Origin: Paraburkholderia sp. NMBU_R16
GTDB lineage: Bacteria; Pseudomonadota; Gammaproteobacteria; Burkholderiales; Burkholderiaceae
DNA length: 64,000 bases
Direction: 5' to 3'
NCBI RefSeq assembly: GCF_013282575.1
Contig: NZ_JAAAYE010000002.1
Span: 1 to 64,000, forward strand
Below the pieces are notes generated by a model. That model saw only the letters and a list, made by a program, of their open reading frames with translations, was not told the DNA's origin and searched no databases. Every line of letters begins with the position of its first letter. The stretch's first letter is position 1. Below, piece after piece: positions 47,295 through 55,549 of this stretch. The translations under genes were made by a program, and so were the position numbers.

Positions 47295-47551
47295 CCGGGC
47301 CGCTCGCCCGGTCCTGTACCGCTCGTCCGCGTTTGGGGGCCACAGGTACGCGGAAAATGCAAATCGACGCGATTGCGCCGCGTATAATGGGCGCAATTTT
47401 TTTGCACGAGCGTCGCCGCGCGACGGGCGTTCCACCGCTCGACGATCCGGCGCTCGAGCGCCGAACCGAACGCGCCACCGCCTGTCCAACGCTCGCTTTG
47501 CACCGGGCGGCGCGGCCGCCACGCTGACTTCTCTCGCACGAACTGAATCCT

Positions 47552-48784
47552 ATGCGCTCTTCCTTCTTCGGCATGCCGTCCATTGCCTCGTCTTTCGTTT
47601 GCCCTTCGATCGTCCGCACGCTGCCTGCCACGCTGGCATCCGCCGCCGCATTGGCGGCTGCATGCTATGCGCCGGGCGCCGCGGCGCAAGTGCCGCCGCC
47701 GGCCGTGACGGCGCGTTCGTGGGTGCTCATCGATGCCACGAGCAACCAGGTTCTTGCCTCGGGCAACGCGAACGAACGCGTCGAGCCGGCTTCGCTCACG
47801 AAGCTGATGACGGCTTATCTCGTCTTCGAGGCCCTGCACACGAAGAAGATTTCGATGGATCAGGTCGTGACGCCGAGCCTCGCGGTGCGGCGCGTGCGCA
47901 ACGACGAATCGCGCATGTTCATCGAAGCCGAAAAACCGGTGACCGTGCACGATCTCGTCTACGGAATGATCGTGCAGTCGGGCAACGATGCCGCGATCGC
48001 GTTGGCGGAACTCGTCGGCGGGACCGAAGGGCATTTCGTCGAGATGATGAATGCCGAGGCGAAGAAGCTCGGCATGACCGGCACGCACTATGCCGATGTC
48101 AACGGCATGCCCGACCCGCAGCACTACACGACAGCGGCCGATCTGGCGACGCTTTCCGCGCATCTGATTCGGGACTATCCCGAGTACTACTCGATCTTCG
48201 CGGTCAAGGAATTCACCTATAACAAGATCAAGCAGCCGAACCGCAATCGTCTGCTGTGGCTCGATCCGACCGTCGACGGTCTGAAGACGGGTCACACGCA
48301 GGCGGCCGGCTACTGCCTGATCGCGTCGGCGAAGCGCCCGTTGCCCGGTGTGCCCGATGCATCGCGCCGTCTCGTCAGCGTCATGATGGGCGAGCAAAAA
48401 GAGCACGAGCGCGTACAGGACAGCATGAAGATGCTGAACTACGGCTATAGCGCTTACGACGTGGTCCGGCTCGTGAAGGCGAATCAGGTGGTACAGACGC
48501 CGCGCGTCTACAAGGGCGCGGCCAACAGCGTGCCCGTCGGCGTGAAGAGCGACCAGTACATCACCGTGCCACGCGGCATGGGCGACAAGGTCAAGCAGCA
48601 GGTGGCGCTGAATGCGCCGCTCATCGCGCCGATCGCCGAGGGGCAGCCGCTCGGAACGGTCCAGATCGTCGGAGATGGCAAGACGCTCACCCAGTTCCCC
48701 ATCGTCGCGCTTCAGCCCGTGCCGGCTGCCGGTATCGGTGGGCGTATCTGGGACTCGTTGATGCTGATGTTCAGTAAGAAGTGA
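47552..48784 (+). CDS. D-alanyl-D-alanine carboxypeptidase (PBP5/6 family)
   Basis: 410 aa low-molecular-weight penicillin-binding protein trimming the terminal D-Ala of peptidoglycan stem peptides in the periplasm. Signal peptide ends near AAAQV (about residue 46). Catalytic motifs: SLTK near residue 86, SGN near 146 and KTG near 248. A C-terminal PBP5-type domain and an amphipathic end (IWDSLMLMFSKK) for membrane anchoring follow. Immediately upstream of ybeD. Confidence 0.96.
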   Translation: MRSSFFGMPSIASSFVCPSIVRTLPATLASAAALAAACYAPGAAAQVPPPAVTARSWVLIDATSNQVLASGNANERVEPASLTKLMTAYLVFEALHTKKISMDQVVTPSLAVRRVRNDESRMFIEAEKPVTVHDLVYGMIVQSGNDAAIALAELVGGTEGHFVEMMNAEAKKLGMTGTHYADVNGMPDPQHYTTAADLATLSAHLIRDYPEYYSIFAVKEFTYNKIKQPNRNRLLWLDPTVDGLKTGHTQAAGYCLIASAKRPLPGVPDASRRLVSVMMGEQKEHERVQDSMKMLNYGYSAYDVVRLVKANQVVQTPRVYKGAANSVPVGVKSDQYITVPRGMGDKVKQQVALNAPLIAPIAEGQPLGTVQIVGDGKTLTQFPIVALQPVPAAGIGGRIWDSLMLMFSKK

Positions 48785-48800
48785 CGTGGAGCCAATCGAA

Positions 48801-49070
48801 ATGAGCCCGGTCAATGAATCGTTGTTCGAGTTTCCATGCGACTTTCCGATCAAGGTGATGGGGAAGTCCCACCCCGATTTCGCGGAAACGATCGTGACCG
48901 TCGTGCGCGATTTCGATCCGACCTTCGAGGCGTCCCGCATCGAAATGCGGGCGTCGAGCGGCGGCAACTACATCGGCTTGACGGTGACCGTGCGCGCCAC
49001 GAGCCGCGAGCAGCTCGACGATATCTATCGCGCGCTCACCGGGCATCCTATGGTGTCGGTCGTGCTCTGA
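48801..49070 (+). CDS. ybeD: YbeD family protein (DUF493)
   Basis: 89-aa small ACT-like protein of the DUF493/UPF0250 family. Core: FEFPCDFPIKVMGKSHPDFAETIV and the C-terminal RALTGHPMVSVVL. Function is not settled; in many proteobacteria it lies between dacA and lipB. Here the usual neighbour order is broken by a LysR gene and a DUF2917 gene before lipB. ATG at 48801 has GGAG upstream; a GTG at 48786 is less likely. It overlaps the convergent LysR gene by 46 bp. Confidence 0.94.
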   Translation: MSPVNESLFEFPCDFPIKVMGKSHPDFAETIVTVVRDFDPTFEASRIEMRASSGGNYIGLTVTVRATSREQLDDIYRALTGHPMVSVVL

Positions 49071-50020
49071 GTCAGCGCGCTGCCCGCCGCCTCCGGGCCA
49101 GCCGCACCCCTACAGGCCTTCACATATAGCTCCCGGAAGCGCTCCACCTCCTCGAATATCCATGTGTGGAAGGCCTGCACCCGCGCGGTTGCGATGAGAG
49201 GCGGCGGGCATACGAAGTAATAGCTGTCGGTGCTCGGCGCATCGATGTCGAAAAGGCGTACGAGCCGTCCTGCCGCAAGTTCGTGCGTGGCGATCGACCG
49301 GCGCACGAGTCCAATGCCCTGGCCATCGATGGCCGCCTGCAGCAAATTCGACGAATCCTGATAGAGCACGCCCCGCCGCGGCTCGCTGATATTGGCGAGC
49401 CCCGCCACATCGAACCAAGGGCGCCAAAGCTCGTCATCCGACCGCAAAAGCCGCGCGTCCACCAGATCGGCCGGCGTCTTCGGCAGCGCGCCACCGTTGT
49501 AGGACGGCGCGCACACGGGAAAGAACACTTCATCCAGCAGTGGCTCGACATACAGATCCGGGTAGCGTCCGCTGCCGTAGCGGATGGCGAGATCGACATC
49601 GTCGCGCGTGAAATCGGTGAGCGCATTGGTCGACAGCAGCTCGACGTCGATTTGTGGATTGCGTTCGATGAAGCTGCCGATGCGCGGGGTGATCCACCGG
49701 GCGGAGAACGACGAAGCCGACGAGACGATGAGGCGCCGCTCGCGGTCGGACGAGCGTACGTCGTAGGTCGCATCGGCAAGCGCCATCAGCGCGGCGCGTA
49801 CGGCCTTGGCATAGCGGGCGCCGGTCTCGGTGAGCCGGACGCGTCTGCCGTCGCGAGCGAACAGGAGGGTGCCGAGCTGCTCTTCCAATGCACGAATCTG
49901 GTGGCTGACGGCGCCATGTGTGACGAACAATTCGTTGGCGGCGCGCGAAAAACTCTCGTGCCGCGCCGCGGCCTCGAAGACGCGCAGCGCATTGAGCGGG
50001 GGGAGGTGTCGCAGGTCCAT
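49025..50020 (-). CDS. LysR family transcriptional regulator (GcvA-like)
   Basis: 331 aa. N-terminal winged HTH: LNALRVFEAAARHESFSRAANELFVTHGAVSHQIRALEEQLG. The C-terminal effector domain with EPLLDEVFFPVCAPSY and GQGIGLVRRSIA is of the GcvA/AmpR type. Divergent from the DUF2917 gene, a frequent LysR partner in this group. A perfect 17-bp palindrome immediately precedes its ATG. The tail of about 25 residues is low-complexity and lies over the 3' end of ybeD, suggesting that part of the C-terminus is not conserved. Confidence 0.92.
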   Translation of the reverse strand: MDLRHLPPLNALRVFEAAARHESFSRAANELFVTHGAVSHQIRALEEQLGTLLFARDGRRVRLTETGARYAKAVRAALMALADATYDVRSSDRERRLIVSSASSFSARWITPRIGSFIERNPQIDVELLSTNALTDFTRDDVDLAIRYGSGRYPDLYVEPLLDEVFFPVCAPSYNGGALPKTPADLVDARLLRSDDELWRPWFDVAGLANISEPRRGVLYQDSSNLLQAAIDGQGIGLVRRSIATHELAAGRLVRLFDIDAPSTDSYYFVCPPPLIATARVQAFHTWIFEEVERFRELYVKACRGAAGPEAAGSALTQSTTDTIGCPVSAR

Positions 50021-50037
50021 TGTGAATTTATTTCACA
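50021..50037. promoter_or_regulatory. perfect palindrome at the LysR start, likely autoregulatory site
   Basis: TGTGAATTTATTTCACA is symmetrical (TGTGAA and TTCACA arms, 5-bp spacer) and abuts the LysR start codon in the divergent gap with the DUF2917 gene. LysR regulators bind T-N11-A type dyads, and this one contains such a match; repression of its own gene would fit. Confidence 0.55.
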
Positions 50038-50121
50038 TACCGGTGAGAATTGATCGTTTTACGCTGAGGTCCGCCACGCCTAGGATTCTAGTCATCGAAG
50101 GCCCCTTTTTGGAAAACGATC

Positions 50122-50448
50122 ATGAGAAAAATATCCTCAAGCATCACGTTCGAAATCGAACCTGGCGAAACGGCTTCCATGTTGATCGGCGACAGCACCC
50201 GGCTGACAGCCGAGGGAGCGCCGCTCTGGGTGACGCGTAGCAACGACGTCGAGGATTATTGGCTCCAACCCGGCACTGCGCTGCATCTGCGCCGCGGTGA
50301 GCGCTTGTGGCTCAGCGTCGAAGGCAGCGAGAAGGCGCAGGCACGATTCGTCGCGCCGCTGACGAGGCGTGCGCTCGTCGGGGACTGGCTCGGGGCACTC
50401 ACGGAGCGGCTCGCCGAGCGCTGGCGCGGTGGGTGGCACGCCGTCTGA
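50122..50448 (+). CDS. DUF2917 domain-containing protein
   Basis: 108 aa, family DUF2917. The cupin-like core runs ITFEIEPGETASMLIGD, LWVTRSNDVEDYWLQPGTALHLRRGERLWLSVEG. Function unknown; these genes commonly lie divergent from a LysR regulator and are presumably its target. Cytoplasmic, no signal. It separates the LysR gene from lipB. Confidence 0.88.
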   Translation: MRKISSSITFEIEPGETASMLIGDSTRLTAEGAPLWVTRSNDVEDYWLQPGTALHLRRGERLWLSVEGSEKAQARFVAPLTRRALVGDWLGALTERLAERWRGGWHAV

Positions 50449-50553
50449 TGTCCAGGCGCGGCGCGCGGCGGCGGCGTCTCGCGGCCGCCCAGGTTACCTT
50501 GGCGCCGGGTCTGCCCGGCGGCGTCGGGCCGATTCCGGTAAACTGCGCGAATC

Positions 50554-51303
50554 ATGTGCTCCGCGTCGACCCCCGAAACCGCCGTCTCTCCGGAATGCGT
50601 TCCGCACAGCCCGAGGGCCACGGTTGACGTCGGTCTGACCGTCCGCTGGCGTGGGCTCGAACCTTACGAGGCCAGCTTTGCCGCGATGCGCGAGTTCACC
50701 GAATCGCGTACCGACGCAACGGGCGATGAACTCTGGCTGGTCGAACATCCTCCTGTTTTCACGCTGGGCCAAGCCGGCAATCCGGCGCATTTGCTGGCGG
50801 CGGACCCTGCCATTGCGCTGGTCAAAGTCGACCGCGGGGGGCAGATCACTTACCACGGGCCCGGTCAGGTCGTCGCCTATTTGCTGCTGAATCTGAGACG
50901 GCGCGGCATTCTCGTGCGTCAACTGGTCACGGTGATCGAGGAGGCCGTGATCGAGACGCTCGCGGCGTATAATCTCGCCGGCGAGCGCCGTGCCGGTGCC
51001 CCCGGCATCTATGTGGCGCCCGGGCCCCGTGCGGGGACCCACGCCGGCGCGAAGATCGCGGCGCTCGGCCTGAAGATTCGCAACGGATGCAGCTATCACG
51101 GTGTCAGCCTCAACGTGAACATGGATCTGCGCCCGTTTCTCGCGATCAATCCGTGCGGCTACGCGGGGCTCGAAACGGTGGATATGGCCACTTTCGGCGT
51201 CACCGCCAGCTGGCGCGATGTGGCCGGCACGCTGGCCGCGCGCCTTGCCGCCAACTTCGACACCGCTCTCGCGCATCGCTCATCGACTGGATCTACCGAA
51301 TGA
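50554..51303 (+). CDS. lipB: octanoyltransferase LipB
   Basis: Transfers octanoate from acyl-carrier protein to lipoyl domains, 249 aa. Active-site Lys is in [11 protein letters not shown] and the catalytic Cys in [26 protein letters not shown] is the conserved core. Its N-terminal 25 residues form a variable tail. The stop overlaps the lipA start as ATGA, the standard coupled pair. Confidence 0.96.
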   Translation: MCSASTPETAVSPECVPHSPRATVDVGLTVRWRGLEPYEASFAAMREFTESRTDATGDELWLVEHPPVFTLGQAGNPAHLLAADPAIALVKVDRGGQITYHGPGQVVAYLLLNLRRRGILVRQLVTVIEEAVIETLAAYNLAGERRAGAPGIYVAPGPRAGTHAGAKIAALGLKIRNGCSYHGVSLNVNMDLRPFLAINPCGYAGLETVDMATFGVTASWRDVAGTLAARLAANFDTALAHRSSTGSTE

Positions 51304-52325
51304 CAGACCTTCATGCCCAACCGGGCGACGCCGCCATGACAGGCGCCGCCGACGTCCGCGAGCCCGCCACCGCCGCTTATGACGCGAGCGCGAAGCAAAA
51401 GGCCCAAGCCAAGACGGCACGGATTCCGATCAAGATCGTGCCGATCGAAAAGCTGAAGAAGCCGGAGTGGATACGCGTGAAGGCGGCGACGGGTAGCTCG
51501 CGCTTCAGCGAGATCAAGCAGATCCTGCGCGAGCACAACCTGCATACCGTCTGCGAGGAAGCGAGCTGCCCGAACATCGGGGAATGCTTCGGCAAGGGTA
51601 CGGCCACGTTCATGATCATGGGCGACAAATGCACGCGGCGCTGCCCGTTTTGCGACGTGGGCCATGGCCGCCCGGACCCGCTCGATACCGAAGAGCCCCT
51701 CAATCTGGCGCGAACGATCGCGGCGCTCAAGCTCAAGTACGTGGTCATTACGAGCGTCGATCGCGACGATCTTCGGGACGGCGGCGCGGCGCACTTCGTC
51801 GAATGTATCCAGAAGGTTCGCGAACTGTCGCCGCAAACGCGCATCGAAATCCTCACGCCGGACTTTCGCGGCCGGCTCGACCGTGCGCTCTCGATTCTGA
51901 CGAGCGCGCCGCCCGATGTCATGAATCACAATCTCGAAACCGTACCGCGGCTTTACAAGGAAGCGCGACCGGGCTCCGACTACGCGCATTCGTTGAAGCT
52001 GCTGAAGGACTTCAAGGCGCTGCATCCGGAAGTCGCGACCAAATCCGGCCTGATGGTCGGGCTCGGCGAGACGGAGGAAGAGATCCTTCAGGTCATGCGC
52101 GACCTCCGTGCGCACGATGTCGACATGCTGACGATCGGCCAGTATCTGCAGCCGTCGGAGCATCACCTGCCGGTGCGCGCGTACGTTCACCCGGACGTTT
52201 TCAAGATGTACGAGGCCGAGGCTTACACGATGGGCTTCACGCATGCCGCGGTCGGCGCGATGGTGCGCTCGAGCTACCACGCTGATCTTCAGGCGCACGG
52301 CGCCGGTGTCGTGGCGGAAATATAA
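51300..52325 (+). CDS. lipA: lipoyl synthase LipA
   Basis: Radical SAM enzyme inserting two sulfur atoms into octanoyl groups, 341 aa. The auxiliary cluster cysteines are in [12 protein letters not shown] and the radical-SAM cluster in CTRRCPFCD. The N-terminal 45 residues are a variable leader. The ATG at 51300 overlaps the lipB stop; together they make lipoate for pyruvate and 2-oxoglutarate dehydrogenases. Confidence 0.97.
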   Translation: MTDLHAQPGDAAMTGAADVREPATAAYDASAKQKAQAKTARIPIKIVPIEKLKKPEWIRVKAATGSSRFSEIKQILREHNLHTVCEEASCPNIGECFGKGTATFMIMGDKCTRRCPFCDVGHGRPDPLDTEEPLNLARTIAALKLKYVVITSVDRDDLRDGGAAHFVECIQKVRELSPQTRIEILTPDFRGRLDRALSILTSAPPDVMNHNLETVPRLYKEARPGSDYAHSLKLLKDFKALHPEVATKSGLMVGLGETEEEILQVMRDLRAHDVDMLTIGQYLQPSEHHLPVRAYVHPDVFKMYEAEAYTMGFTHAAVGAMVRSSYHADLQAHGAGVVAEI

Positions 52326-52378
52326 AGTGCTTCGTTTAAGGAGCATATGAGCGATTCTAGCTGCATTGTGCTACATTT

Positions 52379-52402
52379 ATGAGGCATACGGAGTTGCCTC
52401 AT
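52379..52402. promoter_or_regulatory. inverted repeat with N8 spacer at the hipA start (candidate HipB operator)
   Basis: ATGAGGCA and TGCCTCAT arms flank exactly 8 bp; the right arm includes the AT of the hipA start codon. E. coli HipB sites are TATCC-N8-GGATA, the same spacing with other arms. Binding here would block both transcription and translation initiation. Confidence 0.6.
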
Positions 52403-53708
52403 GGATTGCACCCTCCAGATATTCCTGGATGATCGCTGGGTCGTTTGCGCGGAAATCGGATTCCAAGCCGGTATTTGCCGTTGGAATTATCCGGTCATGT
52501 ATGCCGTCGAGCATCCGGATACGCCGCTCTCGCTGGCCGAGCCCGTGGATATGGATATCCGGGGGGATCGCGCTCTGCCGGCCTTCCTCTACGATCTTGT
52601 CCCGCAGGGGGGGGGGCGCCGCTTCCTGTTGGGCGAATTGAAACTGCCCGACGGTTCCGATGCGGATTTTCCGCTGATTTGCGCGGGCGCCTTCAACCCA
52701 GTGGGCCGGATTCGCGTCGCCGAAGCAGTCGACTACTTCGAGGCGCACGTGGCGCGGCATCCCGCCGCGCGTGGCCTGCCTGGGCTTACTATCGACGACG
52801 TCGTGGTGCGCAGCGACGACTTCAAGGAAAGGATGTTCCTGCTTGGAATGCTCGGCACCGGGACCACCGGTGTCCAGGGCGCGGCGCCGAAATACCTGTT
52901 TACCCGGGATCGAGCGGGCTTGCTGCACGGCGATGCAGTTCTCCCCGATGCCGAGGCCACCGAGCATTTCATCGTCAAACTGCCGCGGGGCAACAGCCCA
53001 GCCGATGAAAAGGTCTTGCGCAACGAGGCGGCCTACATGCGAGTGGCGGCAGCGGTCGGCATCCGCACGCACGCGCGATTGCCGGCCCTTCATGGCGACG
53101 TGCTGTTGATCCCACGCTTCGACCGCATTGCGCACGACGGGAAAGTCGTTCGACTCCATCAGGAAAGCGTGGCATCCATCTTGGGACTGGCCGGCTTCGA
53201 CCTACGTCCGAGCCTATTCGACGTCGTAGCCGGAATCCGCAAGGTCGTGACCGATCCGGCGAAGGAAACGCTCGAATTCATCAAGCGCGACGTGCTCAAT
53301 CTGGCGATGCGCAATACCGACAATCACGCGCGCAATACGGCCGTGCAGGTGCTCGATGGTGAAATCCGGCTCACTCCGCTTTTCGATTTCGCGCCGATGT
53401 ATCTCGATCCACAAGTGGTCCCGCGGACGTTGAGATGGTATCGACCGGATACGCGGGTCGAACTCACGGAGTGGGCCGATGTGCTCGCCGCACTGCCGGT
53501 TACCGATGGCGAGCGCCGCACGCTTGCCGATGCGCTGGTCCGGTTTGCCGCGCAAACCGAGCGCTTGCCCGACATCATGGAGGCACAGGGCGTCGATCAC
53601 GACATCATCGAATTCCTGATGACGTCCATCGATACCCAGGTCCGACAACTGAAAGCCCTTCAATCGCCAGAGGCCCATCATGCGGCGCCGGACCCGACTG
53701 ACTCCTGA
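52401..53708 (+). CDS. hipA: HipA family toxin (serine/threonine kinase)
   Basis: 435-aa type II toxin-antitoxin toxin of the HipA kinase family, which phosphorylates aminoacyl-tRNA synthetases or other targets and promotes dormancy. The P-loop-like region is GVQGAAPKYLF, the catalytic loop is RNTDNHARNTA (Asp and Asn of the kinase core) and the metal-binding motif is TPLFDFAPMY. The N-terminal part with DIRGDRALPAFLYDLVPQGGGRR follows the HipA N1-type layout. GGAG precedes the ATG at 52401. Its last 29 bp overlap the antitoxin gene, which is downstream; in E. coli hipB is upstream. Confidence 0.93.
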   Translation: MDCTLQIFLDDRWVVCAEIGFQAGICRWNYPVMYAVEHPDTPLSLAEPVDMDIRGDRALPAFLYDLVPQGGGRRFLLGELKLPDGSDADFPLICAGAFNPVGRIRVAEAVDYFEAHVARHPAARGLPGLTIDDVVVRSDDFKERMFLLGMLGTGTTGVQGAAPKYLFTRDRAGLLHGDAVLPDAEATEHFIVKLPRGNSPADEKVLRNEAAYMRVAAAVGIRTHARLPALHGDVLLIPRFDRIAHDGKVVRLHQESVASILGLAGFDLRPSLFDVVAGIRKVVTDPAKETLEFIKRDVLNLAMRNTDNHARNTAVQVLDGEIRLTPLFDFAPMYLDPQVVPRTLRWYRPDTRVELTEWADVLAALPVTDGERRTLADALVRFAAQTERLPDIMEAQGVDHDIIEFLMTSIDTQVRQLKALQSPEAHHAAPDPTDS

Positions 53709-53985
53709 CGATCAGAACGCGCTGCGCCGTGCCTTCTATGAAAGGATCGGCCGGGGCGACATGACGCTTCCCGAGGCCATGAAAGCAATGCGCGAGATGA
53801 CGGGCCTGACGCAGGCGGAATTTGCCGCACACCGCGGCGTGAGCCGCAGGGTGATCCAGGACATCGAGCGCGGGACCGGGAATCCGACCGTCGAATCGCT
53901 CAATAGCATCGCGAAGCTCTTCGGCCTGCGCGTCGGGCTCGTCCCCATTAGAAAGAAAGAACTGGGCGAGCCGACCTCCGGTTGA
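53680..53985 (+). CDS. hipB: HipB-like XRE-family antitoxin
   Basis: 101 aa. The helix-turn-helix is clear: MREMTGLTQAEFAAHRGVSRRVIQDIERGTGNPTVESLNSIAKLFGLRVGLV. An N-terminal basic extension of about 35 residues precedes it. It would bind HipA and its operator at 52379-52402. Start overlaps hipA by 29 bp, so its synthesis depends on toxin translation, an unusual order for control of antitoxin excess. Confidence 0.9.
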   Translation: MRRRTRLTPDDQNALRRAFYERIGRGDMTLPEAMKAMREMTGLTQAEFAAHRGVSRRVIQDIERGTGNPTVESLNSIAKLFGLRVGLVPIRKKELGEPTSG

Positions 53986-54044
53986 ATTTTTCGGCATTGA
54001 GGGACGGACGGAGCCGTCCAGCTATCCAGACGGCCTCCTTCCGT

Positions 54045-54064
54045 GATTCCGGAACTCCGGAATC
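54045..54064. promoter_or_regulatory. dctA: candidate DctD upstream activating site
   Basis: GATTCCGGA-AC-TCCGGAATC is a perfect 9-bp inverted repeat with a 2-bp spacer, extended on both sides by TCCTTC/GAAGGA arms (54036-54070). It is centred about 97 bp before the predicted sigma-54 start, a normal enhancer distance. A partial copy, TCCGGAAAATTC, lies at 54077-54088. It could also act as a hairpin after hipB, but no T-run follows. Confidence 0.6.
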
Positions 54065-54096
54065 GAAGGAAGCGCGTCCGGAAAATTCTCTATATA

Positions 54097-54109
54097 AATC
54101 AGATATTTA
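54097..54109 (+). promoter_or_regulatory. dctA: IHF consensus site in the dctA promoter
   Basis: AATCAGATATTTA matches WATCARNNNNTTR at every defined position. It lies between the palindrome and the -24/-12 element inside the only AT-rich stretch of the gap, the standard place for IHF to bend DNA for a sigma-54 activator. Confidence 0.6.
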
Positions 54110-54123
54110 GATAGAGGTTAGCG

Positions 54124-54140
54124 TTGGCATTGACCTTGCA
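54124..54140 (+). promoter_or_regulatory. dctA: sigma-54 promoter of dctA
   Basis: TTGGCATTGACCTTGCA has GG at 54126-54127 and GC at 54138-54139 with the correct 12-base offset of the -24/-12 elements (consensus TGGCAC-N5-TTGC, one mismatch in the first box). Transcription would start near 54151, about 47 bp before the dctA ATG. Confidence 0.7.
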
Positions 54141-54197
54141 GATAGATGGCCCGCGGCCCCTGGGCCCTACCCATTAATTCAAGCAAGGAGACAGCCG

Positions 54198-55493
54198 ATG
54201 CCCCCGCTCAAGAAACCCTTCTATCGAATCCTATATGTCCAGGTGATCGCTGCGATCGTCGCGGGCATCGTGCTCGGTCATTTCGCGAGCAAGCTCGCGA
54301 TCGACATGAAGCCGCTCGGCGACGCATTCATCAGCCTCGTGAAGATGGTGATCGGGCCGATCATCTTTTGTACGGTCGTGACCGGCATCGCGGGCATGGA
54401 GGACATGAAGAAGGTCGGCCGCGTCGGCGGCAAGGCGCTCCTGTACTTCGAAGTCGTTTCGACGTTCGCGCTCGTACTGGGCCTGATCGCCACTCATGTG
54501 CTCAAGCCCGGCGCCGGCTTCAATGTGGATATCGCAACGCTCGACGGCAAGGCCGTCGCCACGTACGCCGAGAAGGCGGCGCATGGCGACAGCGCCGTCG
54601 ACTTCTTCCTGCACATCATTCCGAAGACGTTCACCGACGCATTCGCGCACGGTGACATCCTGCAGATCCTGCTGATCGCGCTGCTCTTCGGCACGGTGCT
54701 CGCCACGATCGGCGAGCGCGGCAAGCCCGTCACGAACTTCATCGAAAGCTTGTCGCACGTCCTGTTCGGCATCGTGCGCATCGTGACCAAGCTCGCGCCG
54801 ATCGGCGCCTTCGGCGCCATGGCCTTCACCATCGGCAAGTACGGCCTCGGTTCGTTGCTGCCGCTCATGAAGCTGATCGGCACGTTCTATCTGACGGCTA
54901 TCGTATTCGTGCTCGTCGTGCTCGGGACGATCGCTCGCCTCGTGGGCTTCAACATCATCCGGTTCATCGCCTACATCAAGGAAGAAATGCTGATCGTGCT
55001 CGGCACGAGTTCGTCCGAAGCCGCGCTGCCGCAGCTGATGGAAAAGCTCGAAAAGCTCGGTTGCTCGCGCTCGGTCGTTGGACTTGTCGTGCCCACGGGC
55101 TATTCGTTCAACCTCGATGGAACGAACATCTATATGACGATGGCCGTGCTCTTCATCGCACAAGCCACGAACACGGACCTCACGCTGGCTCAGCAGCTCA
55201 CCCTGATCGCGGTTGCCATGCTGACCTCGAAGGGGGCCAGCGGCGTCACGGGCGCCGGCTTCATTACGCTCGCCGCAACGCTTGCCGTCGTGCCCACGAT
55301 CCCTGTCGCGGGCATGGTCCTGATTCTCGGTATCGATCGCTTCATGAGCGAATGCCGCGCGCTGACGAACATCGTCGGCAACGGCGTAGCCACGGTCGTC
55401 GTATCGGCATGGGAAAAGGAGCTCGACCGCGCGAAGCTCAAGCGCGCCCTGAGCGGCGGCGACGTCGAAGTAGGCGAGGCGGTCAAAGCTTGA
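54198..55493 (+). CDS. dctA: C4-dicarboxylate transporter DctA
   Basis: 431-aa proton-coupled symporter for succinate, fumarate and malate, inner membrane. It belongs to the dicarboxylate/amino acid:cation symporter family: [14 protein letters not shown] (substrate hairpin), [17 protein letters not shown] (NMDGT-type motif, here NLDGT) and [18 protein letters not shown]. Eight-helix pattern begins with [23 protein letters not shown] precedes the ATG. Predicted to be driven by a sigma-54 promoter under DctB-DctD, encoded immediately downstream. Confidence 0.96.
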   Translation: MPPLKKPFYRILYVQVIAAIVAGIVLGHFASKLAIDMKPLGDAFISLVKMVIGPIIFCTVVTGIAGMEDMKKVGRVGGKALLYFEVVSTFALVLGLIATHVLKPGAGFNVDIATLDGKAVATYAEKAAHGDSAVDFFLHIIPKTFTDAFAHGDILQILLIALLFGTVLATIGERGKPVTNFIESLSHVLFGIVRIVTKLAPIGAFGAMAFTIGKYGLGSLLPLMKLIGTFYLTAIVFVLVVLGTIARLVGFNIIRFIAYIKEEMLIVLGTSSSEAALPQLMEKLEKLGCSRSVVGLVVPTGYSFNLDGTNIYMTMAVLFIAQATNTDLTLAQQLTLIAVAMLTSKGASGVTGAGFITLAATLAVVPTIPVAGMVLILGIDRFMSECRALTNIVGNGVATVVVSAWEKELDRAKLKRALSGGDVEVGEAVKA

Positions 55494-55549
55494 ACCTCGA
55501 TGCGCCGGCGCTCCGGCCGGCGCCGGCGGATTTCGCGCGCTGTGCCACA

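Noticed and set aside
54036-54070. Palindrome after hipB read as an intrinsic terminator
   Set aside because: No T-run follows and the position fits an enhancer for the sigma-54 promoter better.
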